Part shown: in pieces, positions 23,258 to 31,682 of the stretch
Layout: every line of letters begins with the position of its first letter
Position numbering within the stretch: position 1 is the first letter of the stretch
From: Rhizobium esperanzae
Lineage (GTDB): Bacteria > Pseudomonadota > Alphaproteobacteria > Rhizobiales > Rhizobiaceae
Direction of reading: 5' to 3'
Length of the DNA stretch: 64,000 nt
Assembly: GCF_014197615.1 (NCBI RefSeq)
Contig: NZ_JACIFY010000015.1
Span: 1 to 64,000 of the forward strand
Program-made: the position numbers and the translations under genes
The notes under the pieces: generated by a model
What the model saw: only the letters and a program-made list of their open reading frames with translations
Database searches by the model: none
Told to the model about the DNA's origin: nothing

Positions 23258-24505
23258 ATGCCCTTGGAACGCGTCATCGACGAAATCTACCGAACGCAGT
23301 CGCGCCGGGTGCTGGCAACATTGATCCGCCTGCTCGGCGATTTCGACCGGGCTGAGGAAGCGCTCCACGATGCTTTTGCCGCCGCCGCCCGGACATGGCC
23401 GGCGGACGGTATCCCCGGCAACCCCTTTGCCTGGCTTGTTTCCACCGGGCGTTTCAAGGCGATCGACACGATCCGGCGGCGGGCGCGCTTCGATGCCTCG
23501 CAGCACCACATTGAAGACAGCCTCTACACGCCCGATGCAACAGAGATCGGCGAGATGGAAGCGATCGAGGACGACATGCTGCGGCTGATCTTCACCTGCT
23601 GCCATCCGGTCATTCCCGCCGATGCGCAGATGGCGATGGCGCTGCGGGAAATCTGCGGCTTGACCACCGAAGAGATTGCCCATGCCTTCCTCATTCCGGC
23701 GCCGACCGTGGCGCAGCGGATCGTGCGCGCCAAGGGCAGGATCCGGGCGGCGAAGGTCCCTTACGAGGTGCCTGCCCGCGAAGCGCTGCCTCAACGGCTC
23801 GACCAGGTGCTGCACGTCATCTATCTCGTCTTCAATGAAGGTTATTCCGCCTCTTCGGGTGAAGATGTGGTCCGCGCCGACCTGACCGCGGAGGCGATCC
23901 GGCTGGCACGGCTGCTTCTCAAGCTGCTGCCGCATCCCGACGTCTGTGGCCTGCTGGCGCTGATGCTGCTGCAGGATTCCCGCCGTTCCGCCCGCAGTCG
24001 TGAGCAGGGATCACTGGTGCTGCTTGCCGATCAGGACCGCTCGCTCTGGGATCATGCGAAGATTGCGGAAGGCCTGGCCCTGCTTTCCCAAGCGATGCGC
24101 CCGGGAGAGATCGGCACCTATACGCTGCAGGCAGCGATCGCCGCCGAGCATGCAAGGGCGCCGACGGCCGAAGAAACCGATTGGCGGCGGATCGCCTTTT
24201 ACTACGAGCTGCTTCTGGCGGCACAGCCCTCGCCGATCGTCGAACTCAATCGCGCCGTGGCGGTCGCGATGGCGGACGGGCCGGCCAAGGGGCTGGATCT
24301 GGTCGATGCCATTTTCAGCCGCGGAGAGCTGCTGGCCTATCACCTTGCCCATTCGGCGCGGGCCGATTTCCTGCGCCGTCTCGGCCGGAGCGAGGAGGCG
24401 ATTGCGGCCTATGAGAAAGCGCTGTCGCTCTGCCGGCAGGAGCCGGAGCAGGCTTTTCTCAGAAAGCGGATTTCAGAGCTTGCCGCGACGCCCGAGCGGC
24501 AATGA
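23258..24505 (+). CDS. ECF42-group RNA polymerase sigma factor with C-terminal TPR extension
   Basis: 415-residue sigma factor. Region 2 (about 8-75) reads RVLATLIRLLGDFDRAEEALHDAF and FAWLVSTGRFKAIDTIRRRAR. Region 4 (about 115-165) reads MALREICGLTTEEIAHAFLIPAPTVAQRIVRAKGRIR. The long remainder (about 185-410) is the helical, TPR-like extension typical of ECF42, ending ARADFLRRLGRSEEAIAAYEKAL. In this group the extension, rather than an anti-sigma factor, governs activity. It is last in the DGPF operon. The signal is unknown. Its 3' end overlaps the convergent UPF0104 gene by 33 bp. Confidence 0.93.
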   Translation: MPLERVIDEIYRTQSRRVLATLIRLLGDFDRAEEALHDAFAAAARTWPADGIPGNPFAWLVSTGRFKAIDTIRRRARFDASQHHIEDSLYTPDATEIGEMEAIEDDMLRLIFTCCHPVIPADAQMAMALREICGLTTEEIAHAFLIPAPTVAQRIVRAKGRIRAAKVPYEVPAREALPQRLDQVLHVIYLVFNEGYSASSGEDVVRADLTAEAIRLARLLLKLLPHPDVCGLLALMLLQDSRRSARSREQGSLVLLADQDRSLWDHAKIAEGLALLSQAMRPGEIGTYTLQAAIAAEHARAPTAEETDWRRIAFYYELLLAAQPSPIVELNRAVAVAMADGPAKGLDLVDAIFSRGELLAYHLAHSARADFLRRLGRSEEAIAAYEKALSLCRQEPEQAFLRKRISELAATPERQ

Positions 24506-25435
24506 GATTGCCGTGCCGGTCAGCGCCGAGACGATGATCAGCAGATGCGCGTTGACGCTTGCCTGCGCCAGTGCGGCAAGTGCTGCCCGCTCGCTCGAGG
24601 CTCCGAGCGCAATGGCGCCGGCGGTGATGCCGGCAGGATAGGTGCCGACGCCGCCCGGCGCGTGCATCGGCAGCACCGAGGAGAGTTCGCCGCCGAGCGC
24701 GCCGCCGAAGCTCGCCGTCATCGGCAGCACCCCCATCAGGCCGAGCGCCCATGCGAGCACGATCACCTTCACCAGCCAGTTGACGATGGTCATCGCCCAG
24801 GCGCGTGCAAAGGCAACGGCATCAAGCGGCAGACCGTTTTCGATCTCGGTGACGAATTTCTGCACCTTCGCAGGCAACAGCCTGGCAGCGACACGCAGCA
24901 ATGGCTTGCGCGCAGCGAAAACTGCGACCGGCAACAGCAGGAAGACAGCCCAAAGCGACCATGCGACGAGCCCATCGGCGGCGGCGAGCGCAAAGCCGAT
25001 GCCGGCAGCGGCCAGCAGGGCGTGCAGGTCGAGCAGCCGCATGACGAACAGCGCCGAGGTTCCGCGCGTCAGCGGAATGCCGAATTCGGTGCGCATCAGC
25101 AGGGGAAAGCTGGTCTCGCCGGTGCGGAAGGGCAGCATGATATTCAGGAGATTGTGGATCTGCGTGACGCGAAAAAGGGTGGCGAACCGGCCCGCCGTTT
25201 CCTGCGGAAAATAATCGTAGATGCGCCAGGTGCGCAGGAAATAGGTGCTCGTCAGAGCCACTAGCGCGCCGATCACCGGGCCCGCGCCGACATCGGCCCA
25301 TTGGCTGATGATGACGGGCCAACCCCAGAACCATTGGATGAAGAGCGCATAGGCTGCGACAATTACGACCGTCAGCGCCGTCATGCGGTTGCGCATAAAC
25401 CAGGACTGCTGGCTTTCAACGATCGAACTCTTCAT
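24473..25435 (-). CDS. UPF0104 / lysylphosphatidylglycerol-synthase-like membrane protein
   Basis: 320-residue inner-membrane protein with about eight hydrophobic segments. Family signs are LLNIMLPFRTGETSFPLLMR, the ALFVMRLLDLHALL segment and the C-terminal GGELSSVLPMHAPGGVGTYPAGI. Only the membrane (flippase-like) part of MprF is present; the soluble aminoacyl domain is absent. Such proteins often accompany lipid-linked sugar pathways. It reads away from the adjacent glycosyltransferase cluster, sharing a 184-bp control region, so transport of the polyprenyl-linked donor is an attractive but unproven role. The ATG at 25435 is preferred to a GTG six codons earlier. Confidence 0.78.
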   Translation of the reverse strand: MKSSIVESQQSWFMRNRMTALTVVIVAAYALFIQWFWGWPVIISQWADVGAGPVIGALVALTSTYFLRTWRIYDYFPQETAGRFATLFRVTQIHNLLNIMLPFRTGETSFPLLMRTEFGIPLTRGTSALFVMRLLDLHALLAAAGIGFALAAADGLVAWSLWAVFLLLPVAVFAARKPLLRVAARLLPAKVQKFVTEIENGLPLDAVAFARAWAMTIVNWLVKVIVLAWALGLMGVLPMTASFGGALGGELSSVLPMHAPGGVGTYPAGITAGAIALGASSERAALAALAQASVNAHLLIIVSALTGTAISLPLGRRGKL

Positions 25436-25619
25436 GTAGTAGGCATTCCTCACTTGGCGTCGGCACAGGCCTCGTTTCCGTCGCCAGGCGTTTTAGGAGA
25501 AATGAGGGTTGCGCACAACGGCGGAGTTGACGGCGATGGCGGCGAGATCGCTTTAAGGCCATCGAACCCCGCGGCGGACCGGTAGATCACGGCGCCTCGC
25601 CGGCTTGACTTGGAGATCG

Positions 25620-27113
25620 ATGTTGGAGCGCATTACCAGAAGCATTACGATCGCGAGCCTTTTTCTGGCAGTCTATTTCCTGCTGAACATCGCGCTCCGG
25701 ATCGCGCTGCCGCATACGCTCGATCTCGACGAGGCGGAGCAATCCTTCTACTCGCAATATCTGCTGGCCGGCTACGGCTCGCAGCCGCCCTTCTACAACT
25801 GGATCCAATATGCCATCGTCTCGGTGACCGGGATCACGATGTGGGCGCTCTCGGTTCCGAAGAACATCATTCTCTTCGGCTGCTATCTGTTCTATGGGCT
25901 GGCTGCCCGCGAGGTATTGAAGAACCGTCTGCTCGCCCCCATCGCCATGCTGAGCCTGATTACCTTGCCGCAGGTGGGGCTGATGGCGCAGCGCGAGTTG
26001 ACCCATACCGTTGCCCTGCTGTTTGCAACCTCGCTCTTCCTCTTCGGTTTTTTCCGCACACTTCGCCAGCCGACAGTCGGGAGCTATCTCGTCATCGGCA
26101 TCGCCACCGGCATCGGCCTGATCTCCAAATATAATTTCGCCATCCTGCCGTTTGCCGCCTTCATTGCCGTGCTGCCCGACTGGAAGGGGCGCAGCCGCCT
26201 GTTCGACTGGCGTCTGCTGCCGGCGATCGCGATCGCCATTCTGATCGTTTTGCCGCACGCGCTCTGGTTGCCAGACAATCTTGCCAGCGCTTCGGGCCCG
26301 ACACTGGAGCGGATGACCGCCGAGCACGAGGCCGCCGCCGGCCTCCCCCGCATCGGACAGGGACTGTTGTCTCTCGCCATCGCCGTACTCGGCTTCGTCG
26401 CATTGCCGATCGTTATTATTGCGGCAGCCTTCCGACGGGATTTCGTTCGTGCGCTTACCTCGACCAGTCCGATGATCCGGGTGATCGAGCGGATGATGAT
26501 CGTCAGCCTGATCGCCTTCGCCGGTATCGTTGTCTTCGCCGGCGCGAGCGATATCCACGAACGCTGGCTCGATCCCTGCCTGCTTGTCCTGTTGATCTAT
26601 CTGTTCCTGAAGCTGGAGGCCGCAGGCTTCGATCTTTCCGCCGGCCTTGCGCGCTTCCGGCTCGTGGTGCCGGTCTTCATGGTCGTCATCCTGGCGATCC
26701 TTCTGCTGCGGATCGTTGCCATTCAATATATCGGCACCTATACGCGAACGAACGTGCCCTTCTCCGGCTACGCGGCCGAACTGACCGCGACCCGCAAGCC
26801 GGTTCTGATCGTGGCGGGAACCAAGTTCGTGGCCGGCAACATGAAGCTGGAATTCCCCGACGTTCCCGTCGTGATCCCGTTCTTCCCCGGTTCCGGGGTT
26901 CCCGAATATGCGACTGCCAAGGGGCCGGTGCTCGTTATCTGGCGTGGCGAAACCGCCGACGACCCGACGATTTCCCCGAGCTTCGCGAGTGATCTCGTGA
27001 GATCGGGCATCCATCTGCAGGAGTTGAACACGCTGACGTTGCCCTATCTCTTCAGCAACGGCAAAAAGAGCTTCTCCATCGGTTATTCCTGGGTGGAGGG
27101 AGGCGCAAAGTAG
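25620..27113 (+). CDS. rgtA: PMT/ArnT-like glycosyltransferase, probable LPS-core GalA transferase
   Basis: 497-residue membrane protein with about 11-12 hydrophobic segments. The first periplasmic loop has the acidic motif LDLDEAEQSFYSQYLLAGYG, then QPPFYNWIQY, characteristic of GT39/GT83-type enzymes that use polyprenyl-phosphate sugars. The C-terminal periplasmic part ends FSIGYSWV. Two close paralogues follow. In R. leguminosarum three such enzymes (RgtA, B, C) add galacturonic acid to the LPS core; this cluster matches that set in number and type. The letter is assigned by order only. GGAG lies 4 bp before the ATG, and the MLER start matches its paralogue. Confidence 0.75.
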   Translation: MLERITRSITIASLFLAVYFLLNIALRIALPHTLDLDEAEQSFYSQYLLAGYGSQPPFYNWIQYAIVSVTGITMWALSVPKNIILFGCYLFYGLAAREVLKNRLLAPIAMLSLITLPQVGLMAQRELTHTVALLFATSLFLFGFFRTLRQPTVGSYLVIGIATGIGLISKYNFAILPFAAFIAVLPDWKGRSRLFDWRLLPAIAIAILIVLPHALWLPDNLASASGPTLERMTAEHEAAAGLPRIGQGLLSLAIAVLGFVALPIVIIAAAFRRDFVRALTSTSPMIRVIERMMIVSLIAFAGIVVFAGASDIHERWLDPCLLVLLIYLFLKLEAAGFDLSAGLARFRLVVPVFMVVILAILLLRIVAIQYIGTYTRTNVPFSGYAAELTATRKPVLIVAGTKFVAGNMKLEFPDVPVVIPFFPGSGVPEYATAKGPVLVIWRGETADDPTISPSFASDLVRSGIHLQELNTLTLPYLFSNGKKSFSIGYSWVEGGAK

Positions 27114-27243
27114 CATTCCCTCAGCTCAACCGATTGCGGGGAAACCGGCATTGCCCGCTGGCAACGGGCGGACACTTCATGTACTAGCGTTCCGCAAGCG
27201 CGGCGGCGGCAGTAAGATTGCTCGGCCGCCCGGCCTTTTGGAG

Positions 27244-28266
27244 ATGAAATTGCAGACAACGGTAGAGCCCATTCGCGGTACGAATGATCCGGTACAATCG
27301 CTCGAGCTGTCGCTGGTCGTGCCCATTTTCAACGAAGAGGAAAGCGTCGGTCCGCTCGTCGAGCGTGTCGTGGCTGCGATGGCTGCCTATCCCGATCACT
27401 GGGAGCTGATACTCGTCGACGACGGCAGCACGGATGCGACGCTCGTCAACGCCCGCAAATTCGTCGGGCGCGAGGGGCTGACGCTCAGGATCGTCGAGCT
27501 GCAGCGCAACTTCGGCCAGACCGCCGCCATGCAGGCGGGTATCGACACCGCCCGCGGCCGGCTGATCGCGACGATGGACGGCGACCTGCAGAACGACCCG
27601 AAGGACATTCCTTCGATGGTCGCCGAACTGGAACGGCGTGAACTCGATCTCCTGGTCGGCTGGCGCAAGAACCGCAAGGACGGCCTGTTCCTGCGCAAGA
27701 TCCCTTCCTGGTGCGCCAACTACCTGATCGGCCGCATCACCGGCGTCAAACTGCATGATTACGGCTGCAGCCTGAAGATCTACCGTGCCTCGATCATCAA
27801 GCAGGTGAAGCTGATGGGCGAAATGCACCGCTTCATCCCGGCCTGGGTCGCCGGTGTCGTCCCGAGCTCGCGCATCGGCGAGATGGCCGTCACCCACCAT
27901 GCTCGCGAGCACGGCGTTTCGAAATACGGCATTTCGCGCACCTTCCGCGTCATCCTCGACCTGCTGTCGGTGATGTTCTTCATGCGCTACAAGGCGCGGC
28001 CCGGGCATTTCTTCGGCTCGCTCGGTCTTGGCCTCGGTGCTGTCGCCATGCTGATCCTCCTCTATCTCGGCTTCGACAAGTTCATCATGGGCAATGACAT
28101 CGGCACACGCCCGATGCTGATGGTCGGCGTCGTACTGCTGCTTTCCTCTGTGCAGATGATCACCACCGGCATCCTGGCGGAAATGATCGCGCGCACCTAT
28201 TACCGCGACGACGCCTCTCCGAATTATATCGTGCGGCAGATCTTCGACGATCAAAGCCAAGCCTAA
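27244..28266 (+). CDS. rgtE: Polyprenyl-phosphate glycosyltransferase (GT2), probable Dod-P-GalA synthase
   Basis: 340-residue GT2 enzyme. The catalytic domain (about 20-250) shows LSLVVPIFNEEESV, LILVDDGSTDATL (nucleotide-sugar Asp), ATMDGDLQNDPKDIP and GWRKNRKDG. Two C-terminal membrane segments follow (FGSLGLGLGAVAMLILLYLG and LMVGVVLLLSSVQMITTGI), as in ArnC/GtrB-type enzymes that load a sugar on a polyprenyl phosphate. Placed between PMT-like genes, it likely makes the lipid-linked galacturonate they use (RgtE). The start is uncertain: GGAG abuts ATG 27244 but suits a TTG two codons on, at 27250. Confidence 0.8.
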   Translation: MKLQTTVEPIRGTNDPVQSLELSLVVPIFNEEESVGPLVERVVAAMAAYPDHWELILVDDGSTDATLVNARKFVGREGLTLRIVELQRNFGQTAAMQAGIDTARGRLIATMDGDLQNDPKDIPSMVAELERRELDLLVGWRKNRKDGLFLRKIPSWCANYLIGRITGVKLHDYGCSLKIYRASIIKQVKLMGEMHRFIPAWVAGVVPSSRIGEMAVTHHAREHGVSKYGISRTFRVILDLLSVMFFMRYKARPGHFFGSLGLGLGAVAMLILLYLGFDKFIMGNDIGTRPMLMVGVVLLLSSVQMITTGILAEMIARTYYRDDASPNYIVRQIFDDQSQA

Positions 28267-28275
28267 GCCGGCGGC

Positions 28276-29778
28276 ATGATGCTGGAGCGCGCGACGAGGA
28301 CGATCAAAACCGCGGGCCTGCTGCTTGCGGCCTATTTCGTGCTCAACATCGTGCTGCGCATCGCGCTTCCGCATTCGCTGGAGCTCGACGAGGCCGAGCA
28401 ATCCTTCTTCTCGCAATATCTGCTGGCGGGCTACGGCCCGCAGCCGCCCTTCTACAACTGGATGCAATATGCCGTCGTTTCGCTGACGGGCATGTCGATC
28501 GGCGCGCTGATCGTGCCGAAGAACATTCTGCTGTTCCTGTCCTATCTCTTTTATGGCCTTGCCGGGCGGCGCGCGCTGAAGGACCAGGCACTGGCCGCTA
28601 TCGCCATGCTGTCGCTGATCACCCTGCCCCAGGTCTCCTTTATGGCCCAGCAGGACCTGACCCACACGACGGCGCTGCTCTTTGCCAGCGCGCTGTTCCT
28701 CTACGGCTTCTTCCGCACGCTCGATCGGCCCGATATGGCGAGTTACCTGCTTCTCGGGCTTGCGACCGGCTTCGGGCTGATCTCGAAGTATAATTTCGCG
28801 CTGATGCCCGTCGCTGCCTTGATCGCCATCCTGCCCGATACCGAATGGCGGCGCAGGGCGATCGACTGGCGCATCCTGGTGGCGATCGCCGTCGCGCTCG
28901 TCATCGTCCTGCCGCACGCGATCTGGCTGCGGAACAATCTCGCCTTCGCCTCCTCCGATACTCTGGTCAAGATGGCCGCCGGCAACGAACCCGCCGGCAT
29001 CGTGCGGATCGGCAAAGGCCTTCTCGCTTTTGTCGTCGCCATCATCGCCTTTGCGGCGCTGCCGGTCGCAATCTTCGCGGCCACCTTCCGCCGGGACTTC
29101 ATCCGGGCCCTTTCGGCCGGAAACCGCTGGACCGGGATGATGGAGCGGATGATGCTCGCAAGCCTCATCGGCATCGCTCTCATCGTCCTCTTCACCGGCT
29201 CCACCACGGTGCGTGAGCGCTGGCTGGACCCGTTCCTGCTGGTGCTGCCGATCTATTTCCTGGCGAAAATGCAGGCTGCCGGCATCGACCTTTCCGCCGG
29301 GCTGCGCCGCCTGCGGCCGGTTTTGCCGGTGCTGATGGCCTGCGTGCTGATCGCACTCGGCCTGCGTGTCGTCGGCGCCGGGCTGATCGGCGTCTATGCC
29401 AGGCCGAACGTGCCGATGGCGGCGCTTTTCCGCGAGATGACGCGACAGGGGCAACCGGCGCTGGTGATCGCCTCCGACACCTATGTCGCCGGCAATGTGC
29501 GGCTGCAATTTCCCGATGTGCCGGTAGTGATCCCGGATTTTCCGGCGCCGGGCATTCCGGCCTTCGCCGAGGCCAAGGGGCCGGTGCTGATCGTCTGGCG
29601 CGGCAAGAAGACGGCGACGGCGGCGGATGCGGTGATGCCGGAGCGGTTCTCATCGGCGCTGACGGCGGCCGATATCGCGCCGCAGGAGATCGGCTCGTTG
29701 TCGCTTCCCTATTACTTCGGCCGCCAGGGCGACAATTTCGCGCTCGGTTACGCCTCGGTTCAGCCGGGGCCGAGATAG
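28276..29778 (+). CDS. rgtB: PMT/ArnT-like glycosyltransferase, second paralogue
   Basis: 500-residue polytopic enzyme, clearly homologous along its length to the protein at 25620: LELDEAEQSFFSQYLLAGYG, QPPFYNWMQY, QQDLTHTTALLFASALFLYG, and a closing FALGYASV. It starts 9 bp after the GT2 stop, and its stop directly abuts the next start, so an operon is certain by spacing. Predicted to transfer galacturonic acid from a polyprenyl carrier to LPS core on the periplasmic face. The exact acceptor residue cannot be read from the sequence. Confidence 0.75.
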   Translation: MMLERATRTIKTAGLLLAAYFVLNIVLRIALPHSLELDEAEQSFFSQYLLAGYGPQPPFYNWMQYAVVSLTGMSIGALIVPKNILLFLSYLFYGLAGRRALKDQALAAIAMLSLITLPQVSFMAQQDLTHTTALLFASALFLYGFFRTLDRPDMASYLLLGLATGFGLISKYNFALMPVAALIAILPDTEWRRRAIDWRILVAIAVALVIVLPHAIWLRNNLAFASSDTLVKMAAGNEPAGIVRIGKGLLAFVVAIIAFAALPVAIFAATFRRDFIRALSAGNRWTGMMERMMLASLIGIALIVLFTGSTTVRERWLDPFLLVLPIYFLAKMQAAGIDLSAGLRRLRPVLPVLMACVLIALGLRVVGAGLIGVYARPNVPMAALFREMTRQGQPALVIASDTYVAGNVRLQFPDVPVVIPDFPAPGIPAFAEAKGPVLIVWRGKKTATAADAVMPERFSSALTAADIAPQEIGSLSLPYYFGRQGDNFALGYASVQPGPR

Positions 29779-31266
29779 ATGAGCGAGACCAACAATCGCG
29801 ACATCAGGTGGATCTTTGCCCTGCTCGCCGCCTATTTCCTGTTTCAGGTCGGCGTGCGGCTCGCGACCTCTCATTCGCTCGATCTCGATGAAGCCGAACA
29901 GGCCTTCCGCTCGCAATGGCTTGCCGCCGGCTACGGCCCGCAGCCGCCCTTCTACAACTGGCTGCAATATACCGTCTTTCAGTTTACCGGCGTCTCGCTT
30001 GCTGCGCTTTCTCTCGTGAAGAACCTTCTGCTGTTCGGTTCCTACCTGCTCTACGGCCTGACCGCGCGCCTCATCCTGCGTGACAAGGCGCTGGTGGCGA
30101 TATCAACGCTCGGCCTGCTGACGATCCCGCAGATGGCTTTCGAGATGCAGCGCGACCTGACGCACACGGTCGCGGTGTTCTTCTCGGCCAGCATCTTCTT
30201 CTACGGCTTCATCCGCAGCCTGAAGCAACCGAGCCTTGCCTCCTATCTCATCGCCGGCATCGGCATCGGTTTCGGCCTGCTGGCCAAATATAATTTCGCG
30301 ATCCTGCCTGCAGCAGCCCTGATTGCCGCGCTTTCGGATGCGCGCTTGCGGCCGCGGATCTTCGATTGGCGACTGGTGCTGACGGCGGCGGTGGCATTCG
30401 TCATCACCCTGCCGCATCTCTTCTGGCTGAAGGACAATCTCGATTTCGCCACCGCCCGCACGCTGGAGAAGATGACCGCGAGCGGCCACGCGAGCTATCC
30501 CGCGCAGGTGGCCATGGGTGTGAGCTCGCTCGCGCTCGCCACCATCAGCTTTGCCGGATTGACCGTGGCGGTATTCGCCATCGTGTTCGGCAGGAGCCTG
30601 CGACCGGCGCTGACGGCGGGTTCGCAATGGACGCGGTTGCTCGAACGGATGATGCTCATCTTCCTGGCCGGCATTCTGTTGCTGATCGTCTTCGGCGGCG
30701 CTGCCGGCATCAAGGATCGATGGCTGGTGCCGATGCTCTTCATCCTGCCGCTCTATTTCGGCCTGAAGATCGAAGCCGCGGGCGCCGCGACAGATCGGCC
30801 GTTTCGGCGTTTCCTGGCCATTGTCGCCATCATCATGATCGGCGTGCCGGCCGCCCTCTACGGCAGCGTCGCGTCTGCACGTTTCACCGGCCACTATGAA
30901 CGATTGAACAGGCCCTATGCCACGATGCTGGAGACCTTGCGCGAACAGGCCGAGCCGGCGGCGATCCTTGCCGGCGACAGCCTGCTTGCCGGCAATCTCA
31001 GGCAGGATATTCCCGGCGTGCCGGTCCTCTCCGTGGATTATCCCGGCTTCCACCCCGATCTTACCGGCAAGCGACCGCTTCTCCTCGCGTGGCTGATACC
31101 GCCGAAGGGCGGAAGCGAAGCGCTGCCGCCCGACATGGCTGAATGGCTGCAGGCCAATCTCGGCGCCTCCGCACCCGAGGCATTGGTGATCGACGTGCCC
31201 TATTTCTATCAGCATGGCGATGACCGCTATCGCTTTGGCTATGCCTGGGTCAATCGGCATCCCTGA
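29779..31266 (+). CDS. rgtC: PMT/ArnT-like glycosyltransferase, third paralogue
   Basis: 495-residue third member (LDLDEAEQAFRSQWLAAGYG, QPPFYNWLQY, MQRDLTHTVAVFFSASIFFYG, closing FGYAWVN). Its ATG follows the preceding TAG with no gap, implying coupled translation. It is the most divergent of the three (SQW instead of SQY; a different C-terminal loop), consistent with a different acceptor such as the core mannose. The letter is by order only. Confidence 0.75.
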   Translation: MSETNNRDIRWIFALLAAYFLFQVGVRLATSHSLDLDEAEQAFRSQWLAAGYGPQPPFYNWLQYTVFQFTGVSLAALSLVKNLLLFGSYLLYGLTARLILRDKALVAISTLGLLTIPQMAFEMQRDLTHTVAVFFSASIFFYGFIRSLKQPSLASYLIAGIGIGFGLLAKYNFAILPAAALIAALSDARLRPRIFDWRLVLTAAVAFVITLPHLFWLKDNLDFATARTLEKMTASGHASYPAQVAMGVSSLALATISFAGLTVAVFAIVFGRSLRPALTAGSQWTRLLERMMLIFLAGILLLIVFGGAAGIKDRWLVPMLFILPLYFGLKIEAAGAATDRPFRRFLAIVAIIMIGVPAALYGSVASARFTGHYERLNRPYATMLETLREQAEPAAILAGDSLLAGNLRQDIPGVPVLSVDYPGFHPDLTGKRPLLLAWLIPPKGGSEALPPDMAEWLQANLGASAPEALVIDVPYFYQHGDDRYRFGYAWVNRHP

Positions 31267-31323
31267 TGCATAACGGGGACGCATTGCCCTTCGGTAGAGT
31301 TGCCGCGGCGTACCGACGGTATT

Positions 31324-31343
31324 GCAAAAGTATTGTATTTTGC
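31324..31343. promoter_or_regulatory. Imperfect palindrome upstream of parD (candidate autoregulatory operator)
   Basis: GCAAAAGTAT and TGTATTTTGC form a 20-bp palindrome with two mismatched pairs, 29 bp ahead of the antitoxin start. Ribbon-helix-helix antitoxins usually bind such sites in their own promoters. Confidence 0.45.
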
Positions 31344-31371
31344 CACATAATAAGGGGTAAGGAGTCATGAC

Positions 31372-31623
31372 ATGGCACGCGCAAAGACTTTTTCCCTTGG
31401 CGACACCTATGACGGGATCCTCTCGGATCTTGTCCGCAATGGCCGGTTCGGCACGGAGACCGAGGCGGTGCGGGCGGGCATCCGCATGCTCGCCGACCAT
31501 GAGCTGAAAATGCAGTTGCTGCGCAGAGACATTCAGGCGGCCGACTCCGAGATTGAAGCCGGCCTCGGTAAGGAATACGCCACCGGAGCGGATATCCTCA
31601 AAGACGTCATGAACGAAAGCTAA
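31372..31623 (+). CDS. parD: ParD-type ribbon-helix-helix antitoxin
   Basis: 83-residue protein. The N-terminal ribbon-helix-helix (ARAKTFSLGDTYDGILSDLV, then RNGRFGTETEAVRAGIRML) binds DNA. The acidic C-terminal tail (AADSEIEAGLGKEYATGADI) normally wraps the ParE toxin. AAGGAG lies 7 bp before the ATG. The cognate toxin is reduced to a short remnant directly downstream, so this is an orphan antitoxin, possibly kept as a repressor or protecting against another ParE. Confidence 0.85.
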   Translation: MARAKTFSLGDTYDGILSDLVRNGRFGTETEAVRAGIRMLADHELKMQLLRRDIQAADSEIEAGLGKEYATGADILKDVMNES

Positions 31624-31627
31624 GGCC

Positions 31628-31680
31628 ATTAAACCGAAGCGTCTGATTATCGCTCCATCCGCCATCGAAGAGCCGAGACT
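31628..31680 (+). pseudogene. Truncated parE toxin remnant
   Basis: Starting 5 bp after the parD stop, the frame reads IKPKRLIIAPSAIEE, very like the opening of ParE toxins (MKPxRLIIAPSA-[IR]-xDL). The initiation codon is ATT, and the frame loses similarity after about 16 codons and meets the 3' end of the convergent aminotransferase gene. The remaining four-fifths of the toxin are missing. Confidence 0.55.
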
Positions 31681-31682
31681 AA

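Noticed and set aside
25587..27116. 509-codon minus-strand frame across the first PMT-like gene
   Set aside because: The minus-strand product is a charged repeat-like shadow; the plus-strand gene has membrane segments and conserved motifs shared with two paralogues.
27184..29508. 774-codon open frame on the minus strand opposite the GT2 and second PMT-like genes
   Set aside because: It mirrors real genes with strong motifs. Its translation is His/Gln/Asp/Arg-rich shadow sequence with no domain; high GC at third positions creates such frames.
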